Source: Methylobacterium sp. W2 (GTDB lineage: Bacteria > Pseudomonadota > Alphaproteobacteria > Rhizobiales > Beijerinckiaceae). From it: DNA of 34,191 nucleotides. The notes beneath the pieces were generated by a model, which saw nothing but the letters and a program-made list of their open reading frames with translations, made no database searches and was not told the DNA's origin. The position numbers and the translations under genes are program-made. Location: assembly GCF_020662345.1 (NCBI RefSeq), contig NZ_VMOA01000055.1, positions 1 to 34,191 of the forward strand, in the 5' to 3' direction. Below are positions 1 to 7,692 of the stretch, piece by piece; positions within the stretch are counted from its first letter, which is position 1, and every line of letters begins with the position of its first letter.

Positions 1-3000
1 CCGAAGCCCCAGACGGCGCGGTTCGCCCTGCCGAAATCCGGTGCGCTTGCCCGGGCGTTGGAGGCGCTGAAGTGCGGCGACAGCCCGACGCTCGCCAACG
101 TGCCCGAAGGGTTCGACGCGGTGGTGGTGGCCGATCTCGCCCGCGCCCTGTCCCGGAGCTTCGAGGGGCCGGCCGTTCTGGTGCATGTGGCCCGCGATTC
201 CGGGCGTTCGAACGCGTTCCAGACCGGGCTGAAATTCGTCGCCCCCGAGATCGAGGTGATGAGCATCCCGGCCTGGGATTGCCAGCCCTACGACCGGGTC
301 TCGCCGAATTCCGCCATCGCCGCCCAGCGGATGACCGCCCTGTCGCGGCTCTCGCGCTCGCGCTCGTCCGAAGAGCAGCCGCGCATTCTCTGCACCACCG
401 TCAACGCTTTGATTCAGAGGGTGCCCCCCCGAGAGAAGATCGCGGTGGAAACGTTCTCGGCGGCGATCGGCAACGTGGTGCCGATGGACACCGTCACCGC
501 CTGGGTCGAGGCCAACGGGTTCTTGCGCACGGGGACGGTGCGGGACACGGGCGAATATGCCGTGCGCGGCGGCATCCTCGACCTGTCGCCGCCGGGCCTG
601 CCGAACCCGATCCGCCTCGACTTCTTCGGCGATACCCTCGAATCGATCCGCGCCTTCGATCCCGAGACCCAGCGCACCGTCGGGTCTCTCCGCTCCCTCG
701 ACCTCGTTCCCATGAGCGAGGTGCAATTGACCACGGAGACGATCCGCCGTTTCCGCCAGGGCTACATCTCCACCTTCGGCGCGGCGACGCGGGACGACCG
801 GCTCTACGAGACGATCAGCGAGGGACGGCGCTATGCCGGCGTCGAGCACTGGATGCCGCTGTTCCACGACCATCTCGACACCCTGTTCGACTACGTGCCC
901 GGCGTACCGCTTGTCTTCGACGCACAGGCCGAGGAGGCGGTGGCCGAGCGCCTCACCCTGATCCGCGATTATTACGACGCCCGCGCCGAGGCGATGAAGA
1001 CGCCGTCCACCGGCGTCGCGCCCTACAAGCCGCTCAGGCCCTCGGCGCTCTACCTGACGCAGAACGACTGGAAGGAGCGGGTGGCCGCCTCCTCCGTCGC
1101 GCGGCTCTCGCCCTTCGCGGTGCCCGAAAGCCCGGACCGCCTGACCATCGATTGCGACGGCAAGGCGGGCCGCAGCTTCGCCGCCGAGCGGGCGGACGAG
1201 ACCGCCAGCGTCTTCGACGCCGCCGTCGCCCATGTGAAGGAGCTCCAGGGGTCCGGTCATCACGTGATCCTGGGATCCTGGTCCGACGGCTCGCGCGACC
1301 GCCTCTGCGGCGTGCTCGCCGATCACGGCCTGAAGAAGCCGGTCGCCATCAACACGCTCACGGCGGTGAACGCCCTGAAGCGCGGCACCGACGTCGCCGT
1401 GGCGGTCTGGGGCCTGGAATCCGGCTTCACCGTCGACAAGCTCGCGGTGATCTCCGAGGGCGACATCCTCGGCGACCGGCTGGTGCGCCAGAAGCGCAAG
1501 TCGAAGCGGCCGCAGGACATCATCCTCGAGGTGCAGGCGCTCCAGGCGGGCGACCTCGTGGTCCATGCCGATCACGGCATCGGCCGCTTCGTCGGCCTGA
1601 AGACGGTGACGGCGGCGGGCGCGCCCCACGATTGCCTGGAGATCCAGTATGCCGGCGGCCTGCTGCTGCTGCCGGTGGAGAATATCGAGCTTCTGACGCG
1701 CTACGGCTCGGAGGATGCCGAGGTCGCCCTCGATCGCCTCGGCGGCGGTGCCTGGCAGGCCCGCAAGGCCAAGATGAAGAAGCGCATCCTCGAGATGGCC
1801 GGCCAGCTCATCAAGATCGCGGCCGAGCGCTTCGTGCGCCAGGCCCCCCGCCTGCAGGCGCCGGACGGGCTCTACGGCGAATTCGCCGCCCGTTTCGTGT
1901 TCGAGGAGACCGAGGATCAGGCCACCGCCATCGACGCCGTCCTCTCCGATCTCAATGCCGGCCGTCCCATGGACCGCCTCGTCTGCGGTGATGTCGGCTT
2001 CGGCAAGACCGAGGTGGCTTTGCGCGCTGCCTTCGCCGGCGCCATGGGCGGCAAGCAGGTGGCGGTGGTGGTGCCCACCACCCTGCTCGCGCGCCAGCAT
2101 TTTCGTACGTTCGCGGAGCGCTTCAAGGGCTTGCCGGTCAACGTCGCGCAGCTCTCGCGCTTCGTTTCCGCCGCCGACATGAAGCAGAACCGCGCGGGGC
2201 TCGCCGCCGGCACCGTCGATATCGTGGTTGGTACCCATGCCCTGCTCGCCAAGAACGTGGCGTTCAAGGATCTCGGCCTCATCATCGTCGACGAGGAGCA
2301 GCATTTCGGCGTGGCCCACAAGGAGCGCCTCAAGGCGCTCCAGGCCGATGTCCACGTGCTCACCCTCTCGGCGACCCCGATCCCCCGCACGCTCCAGCTC
2401 GCCATGACCGGAGTGCGCGAGCTCTCGATCATCGCGACGCCGCCGGTGGACCGCCTCGCCGTGCGCACCTTCGTGATCCCGTTCGATGCGCTGATGATCC
2501 GCGAGGCCCTGCTGCGCGAGCGCTATCGCGGCGGCCAGTCGTTCTACGTGGTGCCGCGGATCGAGGACCTGGCGGAGGTGAAGCGCTTCCTCGACCAGGA
2601 GATGCCCGAGACCAAGGTGGCGGTGGCCCATGGCCAGATGGCGGCGGGCCAGCTCGAGGACGTGATGACCGCGTTCTACGAAGGCAAGTTCGACGTGCTG
2701 CTCTCCACCACCATCGTCGAATCCGGCCTCGACATCCCCACGGCCAACACGCTCATCGTGCACCGGGCCGACATGTTCGGCCTCGCCCAGCTCTACCAGC
2801 TGCGGGGCCGCGTCGGGCGCGCCAAGGCCCGCGCCTACGCCCTGTTCACGACGCCGGCCAACAAGCAGCTCACCGTGCAGGCGGAAAAGCGCCTGCAGGT
2901 GCTCCAGACCCTCGACACCCTGGGCGCGGGCTTCCAGCTCGCGTCCCACGATCTCGACATCCGCGGCGCCGGCAACCTCCTCGGCGACGCACAATCCGGC

Positions 3001-3564
3001 CATATCAAGGAGGTCGGCTACGAGCTCTACCAACAGATGCTGGAGGATGCCGTCACCGCCCTCAAGGCCGGCATCGACGAGCCGGTGGAGGAGGCGTGGT
3101 CGCCCACCATCGCGCTCGGCGCCCCGGTCACGATCCCGGAGGATTACGTGGAGGATCTCACCGTCCGCCTCGGCCTCTATCGCCGGCTCTCGACCCTGGA
3201 GAACGACGCCGAGATGGAGAGCTTCGGCGCCGAGCTCATCGACCGGTTCGGGCCGCTGCCGCCGGAGGTGGAGCAGCTCCTCAAGATCGTCACGATCAAG
3301 ATCCTGTGCCGCGACACCAATGTGGAAAAGGTCGAGGCCGGGCCGAAGGGGGTCGTGGTCCATTTCCGCGACAAGTCCTTCGCCAATCCGCAGGGACTGG
3401 TCGCCTTCGTCGGCGGTCAGGCCTCCTTCGCCAAGGTGCGCCCGGACATGAGCATCGTGTTCATCCGCGAGCTCGATTCCATCCCCGAGCGCCTGAAGAT
3501 CACGACCTCGATCCTGCGCGAATTGTCCAAGATCGCCCGTGCCACGAAGAAGAAGGCGGCCTGA
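1..3564 (+). CDS. mfd: Transcription-repair coupling factor Mfd (5'-truncated by window)
   Basis: Mfd is the ATP-dependent DNA translocase that removes RNA polymerase stalled at lesions and recruits UvrA for nucleotide excision repair. The frame is open from base 1, so the true start probably lies just outside the window; the in-frame TTG at 58 is an unlikely start because coding character continues upstream of it. Numbering codons from base 1, the order is a UvrB-like N-terminal part, a CarD-like RNA-polymerase-interaction domain near codons 515-570 (GDLVVHADHGIGRF), helicase motif I GDVGFGKTE near 663, motif II DEEQ near 765, motif III LSATPIPRT, motif VI LYQLRGRVGRA near 935, and a C-terminal TRCF domain. 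About 1187 codons are visible, close to full family length. No frameshift is seen. Confidence 0.97.
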   Translation, partial: PKPQTARFALPKSGALARALEALKCGDSPTLANVPEGFDAVVVADLARALSRSFEGPAVLVHVARDSGRSNAFQTGLKFVAPEIEVMSIPAWDCQPYDRVSPNSAIAAQRMTALSRLSRSRSSEEQPRILCTTVNALIQRVPPREKIAVETFSAAIGNVVPMDTVTAWVEANGFLRTGTVRDTGEYAVRGGILDLSPPGLPNPIRLDFFGDTLESIRAFDPETQRTVGSLRSLDLVPMSEVQLTTETIRRFRQGYISTFGAATRDDRLYETISEGRRYAGVEHWMPLFHDHLDTLFDYVPGVPLVFDAQAEEAVAERLTLIRDYYDARAEAMKTPSTGVAPYKPLRPSALYLTQNDWKERVAASSVARLSPFAVPESPDRLTIDCDGKAGRSFAAERADETASVFDAAVAHVKELQGSGHHVILGSWSDGSRDRLCGVLADHGLKKPVAINTLTAVNALKRGTDVAVAVWGLESGFTVDKLAVISEGDILGDRLVRQKRKSKRPQDIILEVQALQAGDLVVHADHGIGRFVGLKTVTAAGAPHDCLEIQYAGGLLLLPVENIELLTRYGSEDAEVALDRLGGGAWQARKAKMKKRILEMAGQLIKIAAERFVRQAPRLQAPDGLYGEFAARFVFEETEDQATAIDAVLSDLNAGRPMDRLVCGDVGFGKTEVALRAAFAGAMGGKQVAVVVPTTLLARQHFRTFAERFKGLPVNVAQLSRFVSAADMKQNRAGLAAGTVDIVVGTHALLAKNVAFKDLGLIIVDEEQHFGVAHKERLKALQADVHVLTLSATPIPRTLQLAMTGVRELSIIATPPVDRLAVRTFVIPFDALMIREALLRERYRGGQSFYVVPRIEDLAEVKRFLDQEMPETKVAVAHGQMAAGQLEDVMTAFYEGKFDVLLSTTIVESGLDIPTANTLIVHRADMFGLAQLYQLRGRVGRAKARAYALFTTPANKQLTVQAEKRLQVLQTLDTLGAGFQLASHDLDIRGAGNLLGDAQSGHIKEVGYELYQQMLEDAVTALKAGIDEPVEEAWSPTIALGAPVTIPEDYVEDLTVRLGLYRRLSTLENDAEMESFGAELIDRFGPLPPEVEQLLKIVTIKILCRDTNVEKVEAGPKGVVVHFRDKSFANPQGLVAFVGGQASFAKVRPDMSIVFIRELDSIPERLKITTSILRELSKIARATKKKAA

Positions 3565-3581
3565 GCGGCATCACGCCGGAC

Positions 3582-3616
3582 CACGAAAAAAGGCGGGCCC
3601 AACGGCCCGCCTCGTG
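3582..3616 (-). terminator. Rho-independent terminator for the receiver-like gene
   Basis: A perfect 9-bp GC-rich stem (3591-3599 with 3604-3612) closes a 4-base loop. Read on the minus strand it is followed directly by six T residues, so it fits termination of the minus-strand gene that stops at 3670. On the plus strand no T-run follows, so it is a poorer terminator for mfd. A further 4-bp CACG/CGTG pairing flanks the stem. Confidence 0.8.
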
Positions 3617-3669
3617 AATAAACTCTTGTTCTCGATCAGCCGCTTACGACGACCCGTTCATCGTCGGTG

Positions 3670-4014
3670 TCAGAGATCCGGCTCGTTCAGGACATAGGGC
3701 CCGATGCGGCTCTGCAGGTCGATCGCGGAACCGCCGCCACGCCCCGTCACACCATCGATGACGATGACGGGGATGCCCGCCTGCTGCATCTGCTCGCGCA
3801 GGCGCTCCGACAGCATGGCATAGGCCGGGTCGAGGCGGGACGAGGTCTGAAGGAGGATGGCCGCGGGGCGGGCGATGACGGCGAGAACGTCGTCGGCGGC
3901 CTCGAGGGATGCGGTAACGCTCGCATAACCCAGCTCGGCAAGCTCGGCGGCGAGGGAGTGATCGATGGCGCGGTGACCATCATCGACGACCAACACTTGT
4001 TGCAGCGCACTCAT
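3670..4014 (-). CDS. Receiver-like (pseudo-REC) small protein
   Basis: The 114-residue product reads like a stand-alone response-regulator receiver domain. Strand 1 ends in VLVVDDG with the acidic pair at residues 11-12, and alternating helix and strand segments follow. The usual phospho-acceptor Asp at the end of strand 3 is replaced: the segment reads AAILLQTS, with Gln56 at that position. The conserved Thr after strand 4 and the Lys after strand 5 also appear to be missing (VIVIDG; YVLNEP). It is therefore probably a phosphorylation-independent receiver or a diverged signalling adaptor. The ATG at 4014 was chosen because homology-like sequence begins there; the frame is open further upstream but that part is low-complexity with no domain. 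No good Shine-Dalgarno sequence is visible. The assignment is from fold pattern only. Confidence 0.6.
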   Translation of the reverse strand: MSALQQVLVVDDGHRAIDHSLAAELAELGYASVTASLEAADDVLAVIARPAAILLQTSSRLDPAYAMLSERLREQMQQAGIPVIVIDGVTGRGGGSAIDLQSRIGPYVLNEPDL

Positions 4015-4317
4015 GACTGTCAGGGTTAGCCCATCAATCGCCCCTTGGGAAGGGACCTGTGCGATAACACACGTCAACCCGGATGGTTCGCCGGCTGTGG
4101 GGCGAAAACACTCCTGCCACCCGGCCGACGGTCCGAGGTTGGACGGCCACGTCACGCCCTCGCCATCCTTCGCATCGCACGTCAGCAGAGCGCTGCAAGA
4201 TACTGTACTGGAAGACGAATTCCATTGACCAAACAGCCTGTACCATGGCCGTTCGCGCTGGCCGTTCACCATTCTGCGAAAGCGGTGGATTTCGGGCACG
4301 ACTCGATGCCGAGACGG
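4015..4317. other. Intergenic region upstream of receiver-like gene
   Basis: No gene is supported here. It lies between two minus-strand genes and is the only place for a promoter of the receiver-like gene. A weak candidate on the minus strand is TTGGTC (4228-4233) and TACAGT with a 19-base spacer, which is longer than ideal. No terminator hairpin with a T-run was found for the upstream ANL-like gene. Confidence 0.4.
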
Positions 4318-5625
4318 TCAGCAGCGCACGATCTCGGTTGCTCGGCCGGCAAATATTTTCGCCGCGAAGGGTACGGTATTCCAGAGATCGGCGGCTTTGT
4401 CCGGTGGAATCCCGCGCTGCAAGGGGCTGGCCTTGGAGGCGCGACCCCGGAAAGCGAATCGCCCGTCCTCGTCCCGAGCGATATCGAGCAGGGCCGGAAA
4501 CGGTGCCAGCGGGTGAGCGTCCGCGAGGAAATGAGCGAGATCCCCGTCGGCCCGCGAGGCGGTGAGGAGGGCCGACTCGTCGAAGGCGAGGACATCCACC
4601 ACCCGTCGTGGACCATGACCGGAGGCCGGCGCCAGCAGCCGGGCCTGAAGGCGGGTCGGCAAGCGATGGGTCAGGACGATGGAGTCGAGCCCGTCCGGGC
4701 TGCGGCTCGCGGCCAGATTGCGTTCGAGGGCGGCCGGCGCGACGAGATGGGTCGGCCCCGGCCGGGCCAGCGCTTCGGCGAAGCGGCCGGCATCGAACGG
4801 CACGACCATCTCCAGGTCGGCCCCCGCCACGAGGGCGGCACCGAGACCGGTGACGAGGCCCCTCAGGTCGACGGGGGAAAGGAGGGTCAGGATGCGCTCG
4901 CGCGGGGCGATCCGGGCCGTGGCGAGATGGACGGCGATGGTGGCGATCAGCGCGTCTGCGGGACGATAGACCGGCTGCGCGGGATCGGCGGCGGCGAAGG
5001 TGACGAGACCGGCGCTCTCCGGTGCGAACGGGCCGCCGCGTCCGTCGAGGACCATGCCGTCGAGGCTGATGACGCCGTCTGGCACGTCCGGCCCGAAGGC
5101 GGCGAGGTAGCGCAGGCCGAAATAGCGCACCGCCGCCTGGCGCAGGCACTCGGCCGGCAGCTTGCCCGCGACATGGGACTGGGTAAGCACGGCCTGGATG
5201 CCCGCGGCCTGGATGCCGGAGACCAGGGCATCCTCGTCCCATGCCAGGGGCAGGAGGCAGGGAATGTGGCCCGCGGCTTCGATGGCGAGGTAGGACAGCA
5301 GGGTCTCGGATCCGGGAGCGGCGAGGAGGCCGACCCGGCTCGCCGGAGCCAGACGCCATTGCCGCATTCCGTTGGCGAGGCGCGCGACGATCTCGGCGGC
5401 GGCCCCATAGGTCCAGGTGATGGGACCGCGCCCGGACCACTCGGCCTTGTCCTTCGGATCGACGAAGGCGACACGGGTGGGATCCGCATGGGCGGTCGCC
5501 GCCAGCAAGGTGCACAGGCCGGGCCTGAGGGTCTCCGCCCGCTGGCTCGGCGCGGCGGGCCTGTCCGCCGGTATGGCGACGGGGAGGGCGTCACGAAAGG
5601 ACATGATCGCTGGCTGCGCCGACAC
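4318..5625 (-). CDS. Degenerate ANL-superfamily (acyl-CoA synthetase-like) protein
   Basis: The 435-residue product resembles the N-terminal domain of adenylate-forming enzymes (acyl-CoA synthetases, NRPS adenylation domains). ITWTYGAAAEIVARLANGM, the segment after ASRVGLLAAPGSE, and the LTLLSPVDLRGLVTGLGAALVAGA region match the fold order. The Ser/Thr/Gly-rich ATP-binding P-loop, the YGxTE motif and the C-terminal lid domain that carries the catalytic lysine are not recognisable, and the protein is about 100 residues shorter than typical members. It may have lost adenylation activity or serve a binding role. Start: GTG at 5625 has GGGGAG ten bases upstream; the ATG at 5604 is an alternative with a badly spaced site. 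The reading frame is clean, so it is not an obvious recent pseudogene. Confidence 0.7.
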   Translation of the reverse strand: MSAQPAIMSFRDALPVAIPADRPAAPSQRAETLRPGLCTLLAATAHADPTRVAFVDPKDKAEWSGRGPITWTYGAAAEIVARLANGMRQWRLAPASRVGLLAAPGSETLLSYLAIEAAGHIPCLLPLAWDEDALVSGIQAAGIQAVLTQSHVAGKLPAECLRQAAVRYFGLRYLAAFGPDVPDGVISLDGMVLDGRGGPFAPESAGLVTFAAADPAQPVYRPADALIATIAVHLATARIAPRERILTLLSPVDLRGLVTGLGAALVAGADLEMVVPFDAGRFAEALARPGPTHLVAPAALERNLAASRSPDGLDSIVLTHRLPTRLQARLLAPASGHGPRRVVDVLAFDESALLTASRADGDLAHFLADAHPLAPFPALLDIARDEDGRFAFRGRASKASPLQRGIPPDKAADLWNTVPFAAKIFAGRATEIVRC

Positions 5626-6130
5626 CTCCGCTCAACTCCCCGCGCGCATCGACTCCTCGTGCCCTTCGGTCATGAACGATTAGGGTTAAACCTTGTTTAA
5701 GACCCAGCGGCACTGATCCCGGCCGGCGGCTGGAACCAGCGCGTTCGGCGGACGCTCGCCGCCGCGCGGTCGCGTGGGCACGCAACCCGTATCAGGGAGG
5801 CCGAACGGGGACGATCGCGCTCCTCCGGACGAGGCAGGTGTCATGTCTTCGCCGCATTCCGCAGGGAAGCAGGCCGCCCGGTCGTTCGAGCGGGTTCGAG
5901 GCGTTGAGCGCCCCGTCCAGTGCCTTGGTGGGCCAGGTTGGCCATCCAAGCTCCGGGAACGGGCAATTTGCGCGCGCCGAGGGCTTGACCGCACGGACCA
6001 GGGCGGCGAGGGCTCGACCGAACACCGTCCGCGGATTTCGATCCGCACCATCGAGTTCAGGAAACGCCTTGCTGGGCTCCAGAGCCGCAGCATTCCTTCG
6101 TCATTCGCGATATCCAAGGGGTCAGAGCTG
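5626..6130. other. Divergent intergenic region, ANL-like gene / IalB gene
   Basis: About 500 bases without a supported gene between two divergent genes. It holds a CtrA-box-like palindrome near 5686 and a short AAGGGG ribosome-binding site directly upstream of the IalB gene (about 9 bases before ATG 6131). One reading frame is open from 5774 into the IalB gene, but the upstream part shows no domain and precedes a clear signal peptide, so it is treated as non-coding. Confidence 0.5.
5686..5700. promoter_or_regulatory. CtrA-box-like palindrome (TTAA-N7-TTAA)
   Basis: The sequence TTAAACCTTGTTTAA matches the alphaproteobacterial CtrA consensus TTAA-N7-TTAA and is also a perfect 6-3-6 inverted repeat. 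It lies about 61 bases upstream of the GTG start of the minus-strand ANL-like gene, a usual distance for promoter control. A single short motif can occur by chance, but AT-rich words are rare in this GC-rich sequence. Confidence 0.45.
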
Positions 6131-6904
6131 ATGTTCTTTGCCAACCGTCCCGCGCGCCCGATGCGCGCCGCCGCGATTCTCGCCCTGGCCGGCATGATGG
6201 GCAATGCGGGCCTGGCGGCACCGGCCTTCGCCCAGGCTCCGAAGGGCAAGGCCCCCGCTCCGACCGCCCCGGCTCCGGCGGCTCCGGCCACCCAGACCCC
6301 GGCCGCTCAGCAGCCGGCCGGCCCGCAGATCGTCGCCGTGAAGTCCGAGCCGTCCCAGGCCGACTGGACCAAGGTTTGCGGCAAGGATCAGAACACCAGC
6401 ACCGACGTCTGCTACACCACGCGCGACTTCGTCTCCGACCAGGGCCAGCCGGTCCTCGCCGTGGCGGTCTACGACATGAAGAACGCCCAGCAGAGCGTGC
6501 GCGTGGTGCGCTACCTGCTGCCGCTCGGCCTGCTCCTCAGCCCCGGCATCCGCTTCACCGTCGACGGCCAGCAGGCGACCCCGGGCAAGTTCGCCGTGTG
6601 CTTCCCCAACGGCTGCTTCGCCGAGGCCGGCAATGTCGGCGCCGATCTGGTGAATGCGCTCAAGAAGGGCACCACCCTCAACATCAGCGTCCAGAACCAG
6701 GCCCAACGCGAGGTGACCTTCGCCGTGCCGCTGGCCGGCTTCGGCAAGGCCTTCGACGGCCCGGCCGTGGACCCGAAGGTGCTGGAAGAGCAGCAGAAGA
6801 AGCTCCAGGCCGAACTCGAGAAGCGCAGCGAAGACATGCGCAAGAACCTCGAGAAGCAGAACGCCGCCGGCGCCGCTGCCGGAAATGCCGCTCCGAAGCC
6901 CTGA
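6131..6904 (+). CDS. Invasion-associated locus B (IalB) family exported protein
   Basis: The 257-residue product has an N-terminal signal peptide ending near APAFAQA, a Pro/Ala-rich linker at about residues 38-65, and an IalB domain at about residues 70-205 with two cysteine pairs (KVCGKDQN / DVCYTT and AVCFPNGCF). A charged Gln/Lys/Glu-rich coiled-coil tail (about 215-245) follows. IalB-family proteins are periplasmic or outer-membrane-associated; the founder affects erythrocyte invasion by Bartonella, but in environmental alphaproteobacteria the role is unknown, so no virulence role is implied. The ATG was chosen because it gives a complete signal peptide and has AAGGGG at suitable spacing. 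The gene ends just before a strong bidirectional terminator. Confidence 0.85.
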   Translation: MFFANRPARPMRAAAILALAGMMGNAGLAAPAFAQAPKGKAPAPTAPAPAAPATQTPAAQQPAGPQIVAVKSEPSQADWTKVCGKDQNTSTDVCYTTRDFVSDQGQPVLAVAVYDMKNAQQSVRVVRYLLPLGLLLSPGIRFTVDGQQATPGKFAVCFPNGCFAEAGNVGADLVNALKKGTTLNISVQNQAQREVTFAVPLAGFGKAFDGPAVDPKVLEEQQKKLQAELEKRSEDMRKNLEKQNAAGAAAGNAAPKP

Positions 6905-6927
6905 GACCGGGCCCCAAACCCGTTCAC

Positions 6928-6968
6928 GCATGAAAAAGGCCGGGCGGCGAGCCCGGCCTTTTTCATGC
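6928..6968. terminator. Bidirectional rho-independent terminator between IalB gene and hspQ
   Basis: A perfect 18-bp stem (6928-6945 with 6951-6968) encloses a 5-base loop. The GC-rich core is flanked by an A5 run on one side and a T5 run on the other, so each strand reads a GC hairpin followed by Ts. It sits between convergent stop codons at 6904 and 7015 and can end both transcripts. Confidence 0.92.
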
Positions 6969-7014
6969 GCACCTTCGACGATGGCGCCCCACGCCGTGGG
7001 GGGCCGTCCGGCAC

Positions 7015-7368
7015 TCAGTTCGCGTGCGCGCTCCGGAGGCGGTAGGCGCCGTCCGAATCCCGCTCGAACACCTCCGGAATGCCGGCATGGCGCAGGGCCT
7101 CACCGGACGTGTCGGGAACGAGGTTCTGTTCGGAGACGTAGGCCACGTACTCGCTCTCCGCGTTCTCGGCGAGGAGATGGTAGAACGGCTGGTCCTTGCG
7201 CGGCCGGACCTCCTCGGGGATTGCCAGCCACCATTCCTCGGTGTTGTCGAAGATCGGGTCCACGTCGAAGACGACGCCGCGGAACGGGTAGATCCGGTGG
7301 CGCACCACGGCGCCGAGGCCGAACTTGGCGGTGCGTGTCTGGGTTCCGGTGGGAGAGAGATCGGTCAT
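7015..7368 (-). CDS. hspQ: HspQ / YccV-like heat-shock protein (hemimethylated-DNA-binding fold)
   Basis: The 117-residue product matches the HspQ/YccV family: AKFGLGAVVRHRIYPFRGVV, DVDPIFDNTEEWW and KDQPFYHLLAENAE, then YVAYVSEQNLV are the family's characteristic blocks. In E. coli HspQ is a heat-shock protein that acts as a specificity-enhancing factor for Lon protease and was first described as binding hemimethylated oriC DNA. The ATG at 7368 starts just before the conserved domain; the frame is open upstream, but that part has no conserved character. No Shine-Dalgarno sequence precedes the ATG, and a -35/-10 pair lies so close that the transcript may be leaderless. Confidence 0.9.
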   Translation of the reverse strand: MTDLSPTGTQTRTAKFGLGAVVRHRIYPFRGVVFDVDPIFDNTEEWWLAIPEEVRPRKDQPFYHLLAENAESEYVAYVSEQNLVPDTSGEALRHAGIPEVFERDSDGAYRLRSAHAN

Positions 7369-7374
7369 GGCGCC

Positions 7375-7403
7375 AAAATAGGACGCGTCGGACTGGTTGT
7401 CAT
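7375..7403 (-). promoter_or_regulatory. Candidate hspQ promoter (leaderless)
   Basis: On the minus strand ATGACA (7398-7403) and TATTTT (7375-7380) are separated by 17 bases. Only six bases lie between TATTTT and the hspQ ATG, so transcription would begin at or next to the start codon. This agrees with the absence of a Shine-Dalgarno sequence. Confidence 0.45.
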
Positions 7404-7585
7404 CGGCGGCGTTGCCACGCCGCATCGCAGGGAGCCGTCTCAGGCCGCAGGTCTCGGACGGCATCCGGCCGATCGCTTCGAGAGTGTGGCTGCGGGAAGC
7501 GGTGGCGAAGCCCGGAGCGACGGTGAGGGGGTTCGAACGAACGAGGCTGTGCCTGAGCCACCCCCTTACCTTGGGCTGCCGCCTC

Positions 7586-7640
7586 GCTTCATGCCCCGAC
7601 GAGGGGGCATGAAGCCCCCTCCCCGCATGCGGGGAGGGGG
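7586..7640. repeat. Twin abutting palindromes (REP-like)
   Basis: The first is a 12-bp perfect stem (7586-7597 with 7604-7615) around a 6-base loop. It is followed without a gap by a perfect 26-bp palindrome (7615-7627 with 7628-7640) made of C5-T-C4-GCA and its complement. They resemble extragenic palindromic repeats and may also help end the minus-strand lyase transcript, although no T-run follows on either strand. Confidence 0.75.
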
Positions 7641-7692
7641 GAGCCAGCGGAGACCGTCTCAGTTCAGGCCGCAGATGACTTCATACCAGAGG

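Larger units (their letters stand above)
7369..7692. other. Intergenic region hspQ / CoA ester lyase
   Basis: No gene is supported. It contains the candidate hspQ promoter at the hspQ end and a pair of abutting GC-rich hairpins at 7586-7640, which lie downstream of the lyase stop codon when read on the minus strand. Confidence 0.5.

Noticed and set aside
72..1991. Very long second open frame (639 codons) inside mfd
   Set aside because: It is rich in Arg, Gly, Pro and Ala with no domain and lies entirely within mfd; long shadow frames are expected in GC-rich coding DNA.
3591..3612. Terminator for mfd on the plus strand
   Set aside because: The T-run is present only when the hairpin is read on the minus strand; the plus strand continues with CGTGAATAAA.
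4045..5700. A 551-codon plus-strand frame opposite the ANL-like gene
   Set aside because: It is Gly/Arg/Asp-rich with no domain, and the opposite strand encodes a recognisable fold.
5774..6130. N-terminal extension of the IalB-family protein
   Set aside because: A complete signal peptide begins at 6131 with a suitable ribosome-binding site; the extension would bury it.
7369..7464. Upstream extension of hspQ to 7464
   Set aside because: The added residues show no family similarity and the candidate promoter lies inside them.
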